Shown here in pieces: positions 11,093 through 23,390 of a DNA stretch of 64,000 nt (positions are counted from its first letter, which is position 1; every line of letters starts with the position of its first letter). The position numbers were made by a program, and so were the translations under genes. The stretch is from Atherinomorus stipes (lineage: Eukaryota; Chordata; Actinopteri; Atheriniformes; Atherinidae), in assembly GCA_023101725.1 (NCBI GenBank), contig JALJCO010010476.1, positions 1,736,001 to 1,800,000 on the forward strand, read 5' to 3'. The notes under the pieces are model-generated. The model was given only the letters and a program-made list of their open reading frames with translations. It did not search any database and was not told the origin of the DNA.

Positions 11093-12655
11093 AGGGCTGA
11101 AGGATTTATCGTTTTAAGATCGAAATTGCGATTTCAGACCACGCGATCACGTGATCGCCAAAGCTGCAGTTTTTCCAGCGCTCCTGACTGATCCAGGATC
11201 TGCTTTGTCTACTGTTGTACACACGCGCTACTTGCCGTCTCTGTACCAGCCAACTAAGCTCACCAATCAGAAGCAGAATGCTACTCATGGACAGGTCAGC
11301 TAACCAATCAGCATCAGGGCTGGGATGCGGCATCTCCTGCTGTGTAATCTTTACACTAGATAACGGCTTCAGTAGAACTTCATCCAGTTTCTAACTTTCC
11401 GTTCCGTTGTTGGAGAGAGGCTGCAGACCTCTGCTGCCTCTTTCTGTTTGTTGATCCGCTTCGTGAAATGAGGGAATTTTATGTTCAGTAAAATATAATC
11501 TTGAACTGTGTGGGCCGTCAGATTTCATGACTCAGCAGTTAAGTTGCCTGCAGCGATCAGCTGATCAGACAGTCTAGTGAAAAATGCTGTCTGATCTGTA
11601 AAATCAGATCAAATCATTTTAATGGGAATAAAAGCGCTACTGAATTCCAACCAGTTTTCTTTTAACCTATAAAGTTTTGGGCTTTGCGCTGTGGACACGA
11701 GCGCGATGCGGGCGAGTAAATTAATGATCCGTATTTAGGCGGATCTCAGTAAAAGGAGACAAATAATCAGCTGGACTTGCTTCGTGAACGAGGCGAACCT
11801 TGGCAGCACACAGAAACTCTGTCCTTGTTATCTGGGACATTACTTAAGCCACACAGTTAAGTCCAGAAACGGGAGGAAAGTTGTTGCTGCTGCTTTTCAA
11901 GCGGACATAAGAGGACGAGTACGGAACGCCGTTGTGGCCAAAAATGTACGTCCAAACGTCAGAAATGCGACCTGATAAAAACAATCAGGGTAAAACCACC
12001 TGATCATTGATGATGTAGTGTTCTTCACCTCAAGTTCAGGTGACAGAATGACATAAAAATGAAGTTAGATGTAAAACCTGATATTTGTTCAGATTTATTT
12101 TACAACTTAATTACATTTCAATGCACATATGAATCCATAATAAATTCCCTGGTTTGTATGTTTCACTTAACGTAACCTACATACAAGAACTGTAAAAGGA
12201 AAATATATTGATTTCTTATTTGGAGATTTTTCAGTGCATTGTGATGAGAAATAGTTAAAATATTAAAAATAGCACAATAATGTCTTTTTTACACTGGAAA
12301 TTCAAGTGTGTAAAGCAACATGTAGATTACCTGATTTGAAAAAGGCAGTAAGTGGGGTGATTAACTGTGGTAGAGGGAGGACTGCAGGGAATTTGAAAAT
12401 CCTGGAGTTCCAGGGAATGTACATGCATTTTTTTAATAAATGCATTTGAAAGTGAGCTAAATCTCACCTTTAATTGTCATCATTGATTAGGAGTAATAGC
12501 TTTTAATGTTTTGATGATATTATGGAGTTTTCTGTCATGTTCATAAATGGTATTGTACATTGTAAATATTGTACTGAAGCTTGATTTGAAGAAAATTGTG
12601 AATCGAATCGAAATCGCAATATTGCCCAGAAAATCGCAGTTAATGAAATGACCTT
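11093..12655. mobile_element. hAT-like non-autonomous element (decayed)
   Basis: The left end is TAGGGCTGAAGGATTTATCG followed by CGAAATTGCGATTTC, the typical head of fish hAT MITEs of the TAGGGCTGxACGATT kind. Near 12600-12645 the complement-like block GAATCGAATCGAAATCGCAA and AAATCGCAGTTAATG marks the other end, whose last bases have decayed. A perfect 16-base palindrome GCGATCACGTGATCGC lies at 11143-11158. No transposase is recognised. Confidence 0.5.
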
Positions 12656-13714
12656 CCATATCTAATAGAAACTTTCTTAGAGTTAAAAACTTTTTAAAAT
12701 TAATTAATTAATTTATTTATTTATTTTTGTTTCCATTGTGATGTGAAGCCTGGGGTCTGGCTTGGGACAAGCACTGATGAGCTTGTGTTGTATTGGTCTA
12801 TGATTATGCTCAGTTGGGAAATTGGGGAAAATGGGTTATTTTGGCTAATCATGGCATATTGCCTGCTGGTTTTCTAATCTCAAATTGGACAACTGGGATT
12901 TTCAAACTTCATCATTGCTCAAGAAGATCACAAATGACAATTTCAGTAATTAGATGTTAAATAAAAAACATTACAAAGTGAAGCTGTGTGTTGGCCACGT
13001 CCATTTTATTCTGCTTAATTTGATCACTAACTTTGTATCTGTTTGTCTGAAAATAAATCTGAAATCCTGAATCCACATAACTCAAAACACTCTGTTATTA
13101 TCAGTGATAATAAAAGGCTCACCATTCTCAAGCAGAATGAATGCCACTTAAGTGAATGAGAGTTTTGTTGGCACCCTCCAGGGCCTCAGAGAGGATCTGT
13201 AGTGTCAGCACTCACACAGGTTTAGAGGTGGCGTCAAGGTGAATGCTGAGTTGTAGAATAGTAGGAAATCATTGATATTCTAACTCAGAGGCTGAAAATG
13301 GCTTGGTGGCAGATGGAGACTTTGTCAGGGAAGAAAAATGGCATCTAGGGAGCTTCAACGCCATTTTCCCCATCGGCTTGGCTGGCAGCGGTGACCTTCT
13401 GTTGCTCTCAGACATCCCCAACACACGATCAGATATCTCACTCCCACAATTTACTAAATGTGGAAGATGAATGAATGCACGCTATTTATGGAGATTGATG
13501 ATTTTTATTTATCTGTTAACAGTCCTTACTGAGTAATCCTTCAAGGTGTAGCATTAGCTGTTAGTTTTTGGTTGATTATATAGTATAGATGTTATTCTAA
13601 ATTATGGAAATAAGAGAGAGTCATTGATCTATCATTACATTTAAGTTACTTGGAATTGATAAAGAGAAAAAAGTGATGTTAGGCTTCTGAAACAAGAAGC
13701 ACAACTATCCACCA
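12656..13714. other. No gene recognised
   Basis: Mostly unique-looking AT-rich DNA with a TAATTAAT/TTTATTTA simple stretch near 12700-12726. No coding exon supported. Confidence 0.5.
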
Positions 13715-13916
13715 GGGGTGTCCAAATGCAGTCCTAGAGAGTTACTATCCTGCAACTTTTAGGCTACCTTCACACTGGTTTTAATGCCCAATTCAGATTT
13801 TTTTTTTTTTTTTTTTAACCTAAATCCAATTTGTTTGCGTGGTATATTACTGTATCATTTACATGCGACCTCCATCAGACTTCAGTATAGACATGTACAT
13901 GGCTCTGACGTGACCT
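13715..13916 (+). repeat. Truncated fish repeats, two types in tandem
   Basis: Positions 13715-13765 are the first part of the CAGGGGTGTCC repeat seen also at 916-983. From about 13765 a second known fish repeat starts (CTTCACACTGGTTTTAATGC, a T-run, then CATGCGACCTCCATCAGACT). Each is incomplete. Confidence 0.4.
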
Positions 13917-14013
13917 GCACAACTCTACTACTTCCTTAGCCAGCTCTTTTGCCTCCTCTCTTTCATTACTGGACAAACTGATTAATCCAGGTGTGTCTGG
14001 CCATTGCCCTCAT

Positions 14014-15005
14014 TAGGCGCATTTGGACAGAGAGGTTCTAAGAACGCAGTTCCTAAAACTACGCGTCCTGAGTTTATTTTTAAGAACTACCCTTCACCTT
14101 CAGTGTGCGTTCGCACATGAGAGAGGACCTTGGGACCATGTGTGACGCAATCGTTGCGACAGTGACAAATTTATACCCCAGCAGATCTAATACAAAACAA
14201 GTGTCTCATCTCTTTTATCCAAAACTACTACAAAAGCTAACTTACCAGCTTTCCCTCATCACGGTCATATGTATCATGTAACGGAACAGCCCCCCGTTGG
14301 AAAGCTGCCCTACTAAAGTCTTGTTTACCTTTTGTTAAAGTACGCCCGGACACTTAAGTGGACGGACATGGCTTCGTTCACTAAAGTGGCACAGATTGCA
14401 CTGACACAATTGGCAACTGCATTTGGGTTTTCCGTCTCTTTTATTCAAAGCTATTATAAAAGATAACTTACCAGCTTTCCCTTGTTTACCTTTTGTTGAA
14501 GTGTGCCCGGAACTTTTGTGGACGGTCCATCCACTAAAGTGTCTGGGCGGCAGCCGCAGATTCTACTCCCACACTTTGCAACTGTATTTGGGTCATTAAA
14601 TTAGTATGAAAGTAATTGCCTTTGGACATTTCAAAATAGTTATCGATTCGGGACGTGTGCCATTGAGATCAATTTAATAATGAATTGGTACACTCCTATT
14701 GTAATAGTTCTTGTTATTATAATAATCTCGGTTAACAGTTAAACAGGTAAACAGCTGTGAGACTTTTTAAATATGGCGGGGCTGGAAGAAGCGGAGGTCA
14801 CGCAAGGGGCACGGCTTGCCAGTTCTACCAATCACCAAACATCTACATAAAGACCCTGCCTCGGAGTAGGAGCTAAAAAGGTCATAGGAACTGAGGTCAG
14901 AGGTGAGGTCCCTAGTAACTATATGTCCGAATGCGCAAAAAAACAGCCAGGTTCCCGAAAAGGTTATAGGAACTCCAAAAAAATCCTACAGTCCGAAAGC
15001 GCCTA
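14014..15005. mobile_element. Nested TIR element, TAGGCGC ends
   Basis: The ends are TAGGCGCATTTGGAC on the left and, complemented, TAGGCGCTTTCGGAC on the right. Further in, GCAGTTCCTAAAACT and AGGAACTCC blocks are also inverted. The interior carries an imperfect direct duplication (14203-14593). No transposase is seen. It sits inside a palindromic MITE. Confidence 0.75.
14203..14593 (+). repeat. Imperfect direct duplication inside nested element
   Basis: Unit 1 (about 14203-14428) and unit 2 (about 14430-14593) share ordered blocks: TCTTTTAT, AACTTACCAGCTTTCCCT, CTTGTTTACCTTTTGTT, GCCCGGA, GTGGACGG, CACTAAAGTG, GCAACTG, ATTTGGGT. Unit 2 lacks about 60 bases found in the middle of unit 1. 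This is an old tandem duplication that has since diverged. Confidence 0.6.
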
Positions 15006-15213
15006 TTGTTACTTAGGTCATGAACACCTGGATTAATCAAACCATCCAATAATGAAAGACGGGAAACAAAGGAGCTGGCTTAAGTTAGGAAGTAGTGGAG
15101 TTGTGCATAAAGCCCAGTCAGCTTGTCATAAGTGACTTTGGGCTTGTTTTTCTGCAAAGTCACCTGGAAATATCGCCAGCAGTGAGTTGCAGGTTTTGAG
15201 GCTTATTTTTTCT

Positions 15214-15330
15214 AAGTGTACCGTACTTTCCGGACGATTGAGCACACATGAGTACAAGCCACACCCACTGGAAAATGAGATTTGTACACAGGCCACACTT
15301 GTCCATAAGCTGCAGGTGCCCACATTGTAA
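15214..15330 (+). repeat. Fish repeat head, CCGTACTTTCCGGAC type
   Basis: The block ACCGTACTTTCCGGACGATT followed by AAGCCACACCCACTGGAAAA is the start of a widespread fish non-autonomous DNA element. The matching opposite end was not found in the next kilobase, so it is truncated. Confidence 0.45.
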
Positions 15331-18300
15331 CATGATATATTTACACAGAAAGATTTTTTAAAATTTGTTTTTACTTTGAATTAAATACCAGTAACGCATA
15401 TATAGGCAACATACTATAAATGTTTTTTTTTTTTCTGATCAGTGCTGTAAAACTGCTGGTTTAAAAAAATAAAATAAAATTTCACTCCCATCTCCAACAT
15501 CTCACCAGTGATTCATTGATGCCAAGCCTACGTGCAGCAGCCGTTTCCCAAAGTGATTGCTGCTGGCTGGACAGAGATCAGCTTAAAAAGGGCTCATAAC
15601 TTTCCTTCTGCGTGTCCAATCTTCTCCTTGTACTGCATGAGGCCAATATAAACCAGTTTGATTGAAGCACATCTGTTCTTGACCTGAAGTCATAACGACT
15701 TATTTTTCCCAATGGAATAGGATCTCTCTCTTTAAACAAATGTATAATTCAGCACTGTAGAATATAATCAAATTATGCATTTTTTCCTGCAAAAATGGGC
15801 TGTTTTAAGGCATAAAGATATTTGGTTTCAGCCCAAGGCTTCAGTTAAACAAAAATATCAGCTCACACTCAGCAGGGTTAAATCCCAACATTGATGGAAG
15901 ACATTCATCAGGAGAATAGATACTGGATATTGCAGACCATCAATTTGGCAAAGAGTTTTCATTAGTATTGTTTGCCTCCTAATAAATAATATACTAAGGT
16001 GGAAATGTTCATAATGATTATAGTACTTGTTAATTTGGTAATAGCTCCTATCAACACACATATAACACAGTTGCACAGTGTTCAACTGTGATAGTGCTCA
16101 TTGTGTTGTCTTAAACAAAGCAGACTAAAATATTGGATAACCCTAGGAAAAATGAGGGGAAATGAGGAAACAATGCAAAAAAAAAAAAAAAAAAAAAGCA
16201 AATGACATTGAGACACCAGTTTAATATGTATGTGTTTCAGCTTGATGGTTGATTTCATTAGCAGATCTCATTGTTATGCATAGACTGTCTTTCTGCAGTA
16301 AAATTAATATTAAATTCATGTAGCCTGAATAGTCAGGAGGATTTATTTGGATTTGAGTGGCATATGTGGGGAAAAGAACTATTGTCTTTCCACAGATTAG
16401 TTGTAAAAATGACACTTTGACTTCACATTAATCTTTATTTATTCCAGATACTTGTTTCTTATTTTGTCAGCACAGTTTTCATTTAAAATGTTATTATTGA
16501 GCTTTGATTTGAATCTGTTCAGTGTGCAATGATATATGATAAAACCTCATGTAATGTTCCAGCACCTAAAATGATATAATTGTATATTATATACTATGAT
16601 GTGTGTGATGAACACATTTTAAAAAAACATGCAATGCAATTGTTTTTCTTTTCTTTTTTTACTGCAAAAACAAGTAATCCGAATTATGAACAATGCAAAG
16701 TACTATGACCACACACACTTGCTGTTCATAAAATCACAGGTTTTAAAGTTTGCTGATCTGTTTGACTTAAAACTGCACAAATCATGTTTAAAGTAAAAGA
16801 ATGATATGTTTCCAGAGAGTATTAGTAGGATGTTTCACGTATGAGTACCCCACTATTACATGAGGGGAAGCTGCATATCCACCAAAATAAAGACCAGAAC
16901 CGACATAAAACAAAGGTGTTTGACAGTTAAAGGTGTCCAGCTGTGGAATAACTTAGAAATGAAACTATGGAAAACGCATCACAGATTTAATGAAAAAAAA
17001 TATTAGGAACAAATATCTTAAAAATTGTAAATGAGTGTCTACAACTGCTATGGATCACCGAATACAAGATTATTCAGTTCGATCCTGACACATCTGACTC
17101 AAAATATGTAGATCCAATAGCCAATCAAGCTCTGCACAATGACTCATTAAATTGTGTTGGAGCACAGACACATGGAAAACACATGGATTGCATCCCTCGT
17201 TGGACCGAATTGAGTAACCCTGACCTAGTACTTGTATTGTGCATATTGTATGTGTTATTTTGCATTCTTTATCATGTTTTTGTGTTTCTCTTTCCTCTCC
17301 TTCTCCTTAATTCAAAATTTGTATGACGGATAGGCAATATAAGCTCAGGCTTCAGCCTGTACCTTTTTGGTCACTGCACTGTGGTATTATTGTTTTTGGT
17401 GTGTTGGTATGTATCTGTGACATTTTTGACTGAAATAAAAAAGATCATAGATTTTTCAAGGATGTGTGAATGGGGAGCATATGTGAAATTAATACAATAC
17501 TTTTGGGAGCCTTTAAATAGGTTGCCAATGCCCAAGACTTGGACATGAATTTTGCAGACAACAAACCAAGTAAAGTGTTTTTAAGTTAGAAAAATGTTTG
17601 AGAAGGTTATCTGAAACAGAACCAAAGTAGCTCACTGAGACTTTGTCAAGCAGAGACAATAATAAGGTTATATGTCACATTAAAATCTTATAGAAATATA
17701 ACATTACATGGATTAAAACACTTCTGTAGTAATGTTTATTTACTGGCAAATACAGCTCCAACATAAATGTCTCGGGTATATTTTATTCATTTGTATTTAT
17801 TTTAGGAATCACTTTCAGCTTTAAGATAAATGATCACAATCGTGTTCTTTCATGATTATAAACCCACACTTAAGGAATTTATCAGCAGAGCCAAACAAAG
17901 TAAATGTGATGCAGAATAAGAGATAATCACTTCTTACATACCCAAAGAAACAACTAAGTTTGCATCCGTTTTGCAACCTGCTCTTTTTATGAGCCTTTTC
18001 TTTTCTTACTCCTTTCAATAGCATTATATTGGGTATCTTTACTGGATCTGCCATGGTGTGGTTGCTTTTTCCCCCCCAGCCGTATTTGTTATGGTGAAAC
18101 ACGGTTGTTATCTAGTTCTCTGTGTGTGATCTTGGGCCATAAAGCAAAACAGTGTGGTGTCAGGCTGGAAATTAAAGTTGTGAGTGTTGTGTATCACAGC
18201 CCCCAGCTGTTTCTGGGCAGTTTCAATCCCAGGAATGCACACAATAAAGGTCATTGTACTTAAAAAAACCACTCAGAAGTACACCCTTTTAAGGTTCACA

Positions 18301-19255
18301 CACCTCTTTAAGTGTTTCCTTTAAGTACTAAACAACCTATTCCTCATTTGGCTGTCCAAATTACACTTTTTAATTCCATCAGTTTAACATTGTTACGATG
18401 TTAGACTGGTGGTATCACTCCAACACCATCTATCGTGACCTCTGTGAAGCATGCATGGGACTCAAAACATCCTCATATAGCTGTCCTGTTAAGGGCAGAC
18501 AAGTGGCTCTTCATTGGGCTTATCTATTGAAGTTGAAAGCACATGTATATCAGAATTTTTTTTATTTTTATAAGGAATCACCGGGCAGTGCTCACATGTT
18601 ACCAGAACGGTGTTGAAGCAACACGTATCCATGGAAGACTTGTGACTGCAGAAAGCTGTAAATTCAGACTTTGCAGTCATTTTAAAAGAATAAGTATTTC
18701 CAGGTGAATAATTGCACTTTAATGCTTACAGTATATGCTTATATAATTTGCATAGTGAAAATTGCAACATTTCAAAAGTAAAAAAACAATATAAAAGTAT
18801 AAAACAATATAAAAACAATATAAAATACAAAATAAAAAAACAAATAAGCAAATATTAAATAGAATCTCAAGGTAAAGGCAATAAAGTTGAATATTTAATA
18901 CTTTTTAGTCCAGCTACTTCACTCAGACATTAGTCTGCTGCTATTAGGATCCACATTGGATGACCTGGTAGTGTGCAGAACTTTGTCATTTTCATTTTTG
19001 TCCCTATATTAACAAATTGGAGGGTTCACATTGCCTGTGTTTCTCATACTTAGCTGAAGCCACTCTGCAGTCATGTGCCATCTACAGTTCTGGCACTGCA
19101 CCAGTTTTTCCAGTGTAAAGGGTCAGGGTTCTTTGTTGGACATCATGTGAACAACACCTTTTACCATATTATGAGCGTGTCACGGACAAAAAGCAGCTTA
19201 CCTGATATGATGATGATACAGTAGATGATGATATGAAATTATTTACAGTTCATTA
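15331..19255. other. No gene recognised over 3.9 kb
   Basis: AT-rich DNA with an A-run at 16169-16197 and an ATATAAAA-type stretch near 18780-18845. Predicted small ORFs do not form a splice-consistent gene and match no domain that I recognise. Confidence 0.5.
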
Positions 19256-19263
19256 CTCTTAAA

Positions 19264-19611
19264 TAGGGCTGCACAGTATATTGTTTCTGCATTGTGATTG
19301 CAATGTTCATGTGCGCAATAGTCACATCGCAGGTCCTGCAATGTAGGAGGCAAATTAACTTAATGTGTTCTCATTTAGTTTCAAGGATACCTGATACACA
19401 GCGATCCACCAATCGCCCTCGTTCTTAATCAGTTTTGAGTGAAATGCAATTCACATTTGTAAACAAACGTACTTAGGTCCTACCACACGAAAAGTAAGCT
19501 GTAAAAGATAACTCAAATAAAGACAAAACCCATACTCGCAACATTCACATGTATATATCGCTGGGTTAGAAAAATTGCAATGTCATCTTTTCCCAATATC
19601 ATGCAGACCTA
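19264..19611. mobile_element. Short hAT MITE with 8-bp target duplication
   Basis: Ends: TAGGGCTGCACAGTATATTG on the left and, complemented, TAGGTCTGCATGATATTGGG on the right. It is flanked by CTCTTAAA (19256-19263) and CTCTTGAA (19612-19619), an 8-base target duplication with one change, which is diagnostic of the hAT superfamily. The element is 348 bp and non-coding. Confidence 0.8.
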
Positions 19612-19887
19612 CTCTTGAATGTAACTGTTCTGAGGTTACACCTAGGCAACATAATATCAATCACAGATTATACAAAACCTTGTGTATTTATGGCCATGAT
19701 CAGGAGCGTGCTGCATTAACGGAAATTGTTCAGTCACAAGGTTGTTGGTATGAGTACAAACATTAATGCAGTTGTGATGATGCATCTTAGTCAATCGTTA
19801 AAGAAGCACATGCCACATTCCTGGTTAATTTAGACCAAACTATTGTAATCTCTGCACACATAATTATGGTCATATTACACAGACTCT

Positions 19888-20651
19888 AACGGCGTGTTCA
19901 GACCAAACGCAATTTGGGCGTCAAGGGCGCCAGGTTTACATGCAAAGTCAATGGCCGACGTGCGTCAAGAAGCGGCAACCCTTCTTGCGGCGCATCTAAG
20001 GGCGTTACGGTGTGTAACGCCCATAAAGTGGCTCGGCTTTATGTGATAAATAAAGCAGGGAACGTCGTCGTCGGGCATCTCTGCTCTCTGTCTGGTTCAC
20101 CAGATAATTCAGGTGTTCTGACTGTGATGAGTTTCACCGCTTACTCCAGGAGCTGTGCTGGCAGGGGGCGCTTTCAGCCGTCTGATCCGGCCCAGTTTAA
20201 CAACCCACTGTCCCGATGCGGGGCAGAATTATAAGCCCATTACATCCCATCGGCACAGCAGGTCATCAAACCACCGTTAAGAAACAGGGACTAGACACAG
20301 ATCACAGTTTATCCTCCTCTGTCTTCAGAGAGTGAGGAGATTCCCCTGGTTCTTCTGGGTGTTTCCCCTCCTGTCAGAAAATGTGTGTCTGTGCCATGAC
20401 TTGCTCTGATTGGTCGACGCCCAATTAGATGCCAAAGTTCAGATTTTCCAACTCCGGCGTCTGACGTGCGTGTCAAATGCTCAAAATCACAAAACTCGAA
20501 GCGCGCGTCACGCGCCTAGACGCGCCGCGCCCGACGGGTAAAATGCACTGCAGGGTTTTCAACGCCTCCCCGATGCGTATCGGCCATTGACTTTCCATGT
20601 AAACCTGAAGCCATTGACGCCCAAATCGCACTTGGTCTAAACACACCGTTA
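19888..20651. mobile_element. Long-TIR DNA element, copy A
   Basis: The left end TAACGGCGTGTTCAGACC and the right end (complement TAACGGTGTGTTTAGACC) remain matched inward for roughly 70 bases, through GATTTGGGCGTCAA and CAGGTTTACATG. The element is GC- and CpG-rich compared with its surroundings. Flanking TAA/TTA triplets are compatible with a TWA target, as for PIF/Harbinger, but this is only suggestive. The ORF at 19914-20234 lies within the repeat and is not a recognisable protein. Confidence 0.75.
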
Positions 20652-21270
20652 GGCGCAATTCGTGCATCAGGTGCGTCAGACGCCGGAGTTGGAAAATCTG
20701 AACTTTGGTGTCTTGACGCGGGGCGTCGACCAATCAGAGCGTGTCAGACACACATTTTCTGACAGAAAGGGGAAACACCCAGAAGAACCAGGGGGATCTC
20801 CTCACTCTCTGAACTGTGATCAGTGTCCGGTCCTGGTTTCTGAGCAGCGGTTTGATGACCTGCTGTCCTGATGGGATTTACTGAGCAGGTATTGCTGCCC
20901 CGCATCGGGACAGCGGGTTGTTAAACTGGGCCGGATCAGATGGCAGACAGCGCCCATCGTCAGCAGCTCCTGGAGTAAATGATGAAACTCATCACATTCA
21001 GAACACCTGGAATCATCTGGTGAACCAGACATGGAGCAGAGATGCCAGATGACGACGTTCCCTTGCTATATTTATCACATAAAGCCAAGCCGCTCTCTTT
21101 CCTGCATCCGTCATGGCGCGTCGAGTGCGGCTTGGCTGGACATCCCTCGCTGCGTGTCAGGGGTGTCAAGACACTGGAAATCAAGCGTCTGACTTTTTAG
21201 TGACCCAGCGTCCAACTTTGGGCGTCAGGTGCGATTTTGACGTCCAAATCGCGTTTGGTCTGAACAAACT
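20652..21270. mobile_element. Same element, copy B, inverted and truncated
   Basis: Copy B is the reverse complement of the 19888-20475 part of copy A: shared blocks include GCCGGAGTTGGAAAATCTGA, CCAGAAGAACCAGGG, TTAAACTGGGCCGGATCAGA and, at its right end, AAATCGCGTTTGGTCTGAAC. It joins copy A immediately after the right TIR of A and lacks the corresponding TIR itself. Together A and B form a fold-back of about 1.38 kb. Confidence 0.75.
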
Positions 21271-21339
21271 AAGTATTGGCTGTACAGTGACCACAGATTT
21301 GTCTTGGAGAGTATTCTCCCCAGTTTAGTTGTTTTTTTT

Positions 21340-21747
21340 TAGGGCTGTCAAAAAATTAATCCTGATTAATCACATTGTTTTTATGACTTTTAGAAAATAT
21401 TTAGGATTTAAGGTGTCTCACCAGGAATTCTGCATTTATATTTAGTAGACTATACAACTGAAACCCTGTCCTTTTCATTTCTTCCTAAAGTCCTTCAGAC
21501 GACGGCAGTTTAGTCCAAAATGCTGCTGATATGGTCCTCACAGGCTGACTTTACAACTGTCTTAATGTGAAGCTGAAATTCAGCTCTTGAGTTCTGGACA
21601 ACCCCCAGATTTCTGGCTTGGTTTTAGCCTTTAAGTTGTAAAACAATAGGTAATGTATTTTCTGGATATAGTTGTACAAAAAAAAGAAATTAATCTCTTG
21701 TTTTACAATGGGATTAATTTAGGATAAATCTTTTGACAGACTTTTTT
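21340..21747. mobile_element. hAT-like MITE, AGGGCTGTCAAA ends
   Basis: The left end AGGGCTGTCAAAAAATTAAT with CCTGATTAATC pairs with the right end, complemented CTGTCAAAAGATTTATCCTA. This is a common fish hAT MITE head. The target duplication is hidden in flanking T-runs. Confidence 0.55.
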
Positions 21748-22079
21748 TTTTTTTTTGACATGACATTTTCATAACTGCTTTTGTGTGGAGAACTTGCTTT
21801 ACAGCCTATTTGTGTATCAGCACTATAGAGTGGAGTGTTGCTGTGTAACTTCTCTGTCAGCTAAAGCTTCTCCGAGCTTCTTTGTATTCACACGGCCAGG
21901 GTTTACTTTGCTTCTCCGACCAGCATGAATGCACTTTTATCTGAAGATTTTCTGGGTCTCTCAGATCTCGTCTTGACTTTTTTAGTTTTCCTTCGATAAC
22001 AGTGGAAATGGTGAAGTAGATGTGCTCTGATATCAGTTAACAGCCTCCCCTACTTTGTATGCAGGTTAGATCTTCCGTC

Positions 22080-22121
<42 letters not shown>

Positions 22122-23390
22122 GACCTGGTGGTGGTTTTCTGCTCTGGAGTTATAAGCTGCTTGGTCCTAAAGTCCATTTTCAACATCTCTTACAAACAAT
22201 GATGAACCAACCTGCTGTTGTAAAAAGTCAAAGTAGTTTCATGCCAAATTATTATGTTGTGTGCTGTTATAATGTGTTGTTGTAGTTTTGGGTTGTACAT
22301 AGAAAATGATACAAGCCCTTAATTTGACCCTAACCATTCAGCTTTTTATTAAACAAAAAGTTATGTGCTTTTCCATACACAGTGACATGACGTACTGTAT
22401 TACACAGCCATTAAATGTCCATCTATTTGTGGGAACACTGATGCTTTGGTACAATATTACTGTCAGTGTTAGATGAGACACAGAGTCTGAAGAGCCAAAA
22501 GCAGGTTATAGAAATATTCATTTAGTAACTTAAAAAGAAGCTTTTTTTTATATGGAGATTGCTAAGAGGCAGACATGAAATTAGTTTTCTCTCTCTCTTT
22601 CTCTGCATGTTCATCAAAATAAAAATAGTCGTAATATCCCAAGTGACTTTCCCACATCTATTGAAGCTGCAGCGGCATAAATCATAAGCTTGGTATTAAC
22701 TGTCCAGTGAATTTCAGGTGGGTTTTTTTCTTCACATTATTTAAGTAAGCCCTTGTTTTCCCCTTTTTTTCTCTTCCTCATCCCAAAGCCATTGTCCTGC
22801 ATTCATCCCTCAAGAATTAGCACGTTTGAAATAATGAAATGTTCTATTTAATTTATCACCTCTCCCCGTTTCTAAATTACAATGATGCAACCCCAATCTC
22901 ATTGTGCCGTGAAGAACAAAGAACTCATGACAAAAATGAACTACAGCACATTTTTATTCAACACCTCAGAGTCTGATAACCTTTGTTTTAATAGGGAACT
23001 GAAGCAGTCTGTTAGGTGGTGTCTTTAGTTGGTGACATGCAGAACTGGGAGATGTTGTGCAATGAAGGGAATTTGGGAATCAATTTGTGTCTCTTTTTAA
23101 ATAAAAAAACAACTGATTTTAACAATCATTTGTCTAAATTTAAATGTTATTGTTAAAGGTTGAATATGGAATACGGACAGAACAGTGACATCACATGTGT
23201 CGAGGTTGTTTGCAACAGCATCAAAACAACTCCAGCCACTTGGTTGCCAGGTTCGCTGCCGATACGGCAAGTGACTAGCAACCTGCACCATGCTCAACAA
23301 GTAATACAGAGGAGTTTATAACTGACAGCTAATGTTAGCCATGTTAGCAAACAAGTTAGCTTACCGATCCAGAAGAAAAGTTGCCATTAC
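21748..23390. other. No gene recognised; contains T35 tract
   Basis: A run of 35 T is present at 22083-22117. The rest is unique-looking AT-rich DNA, with no supported exon. Confidence 0.5.

Larger units (their letters stand above)
13917..15106. mobile_element. Palindromic MITE, split by a later insertion
   Basis: The left arm 13917-14013 and the right arm 15006-15106 are inverted copies (ACTTCCT, GCCAGCTC, TCATTATTGGA, GATTAATCCAGGTG in the arms). The same element exists uninterrupted at 24935-25133, where the two arms join directly. The 992 bases between the arms are another TIR-bounded element (14014-15005). Comparison with the intact copy shows the insertion went in near the centre of the palindrome. 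Confidence 0.8.

Noticed and set aside
19914..20234. 106-codon frame in the GC-rich element
   Set aside because: It lies within a repeat with a matching inverted copy where the frame is not kept.
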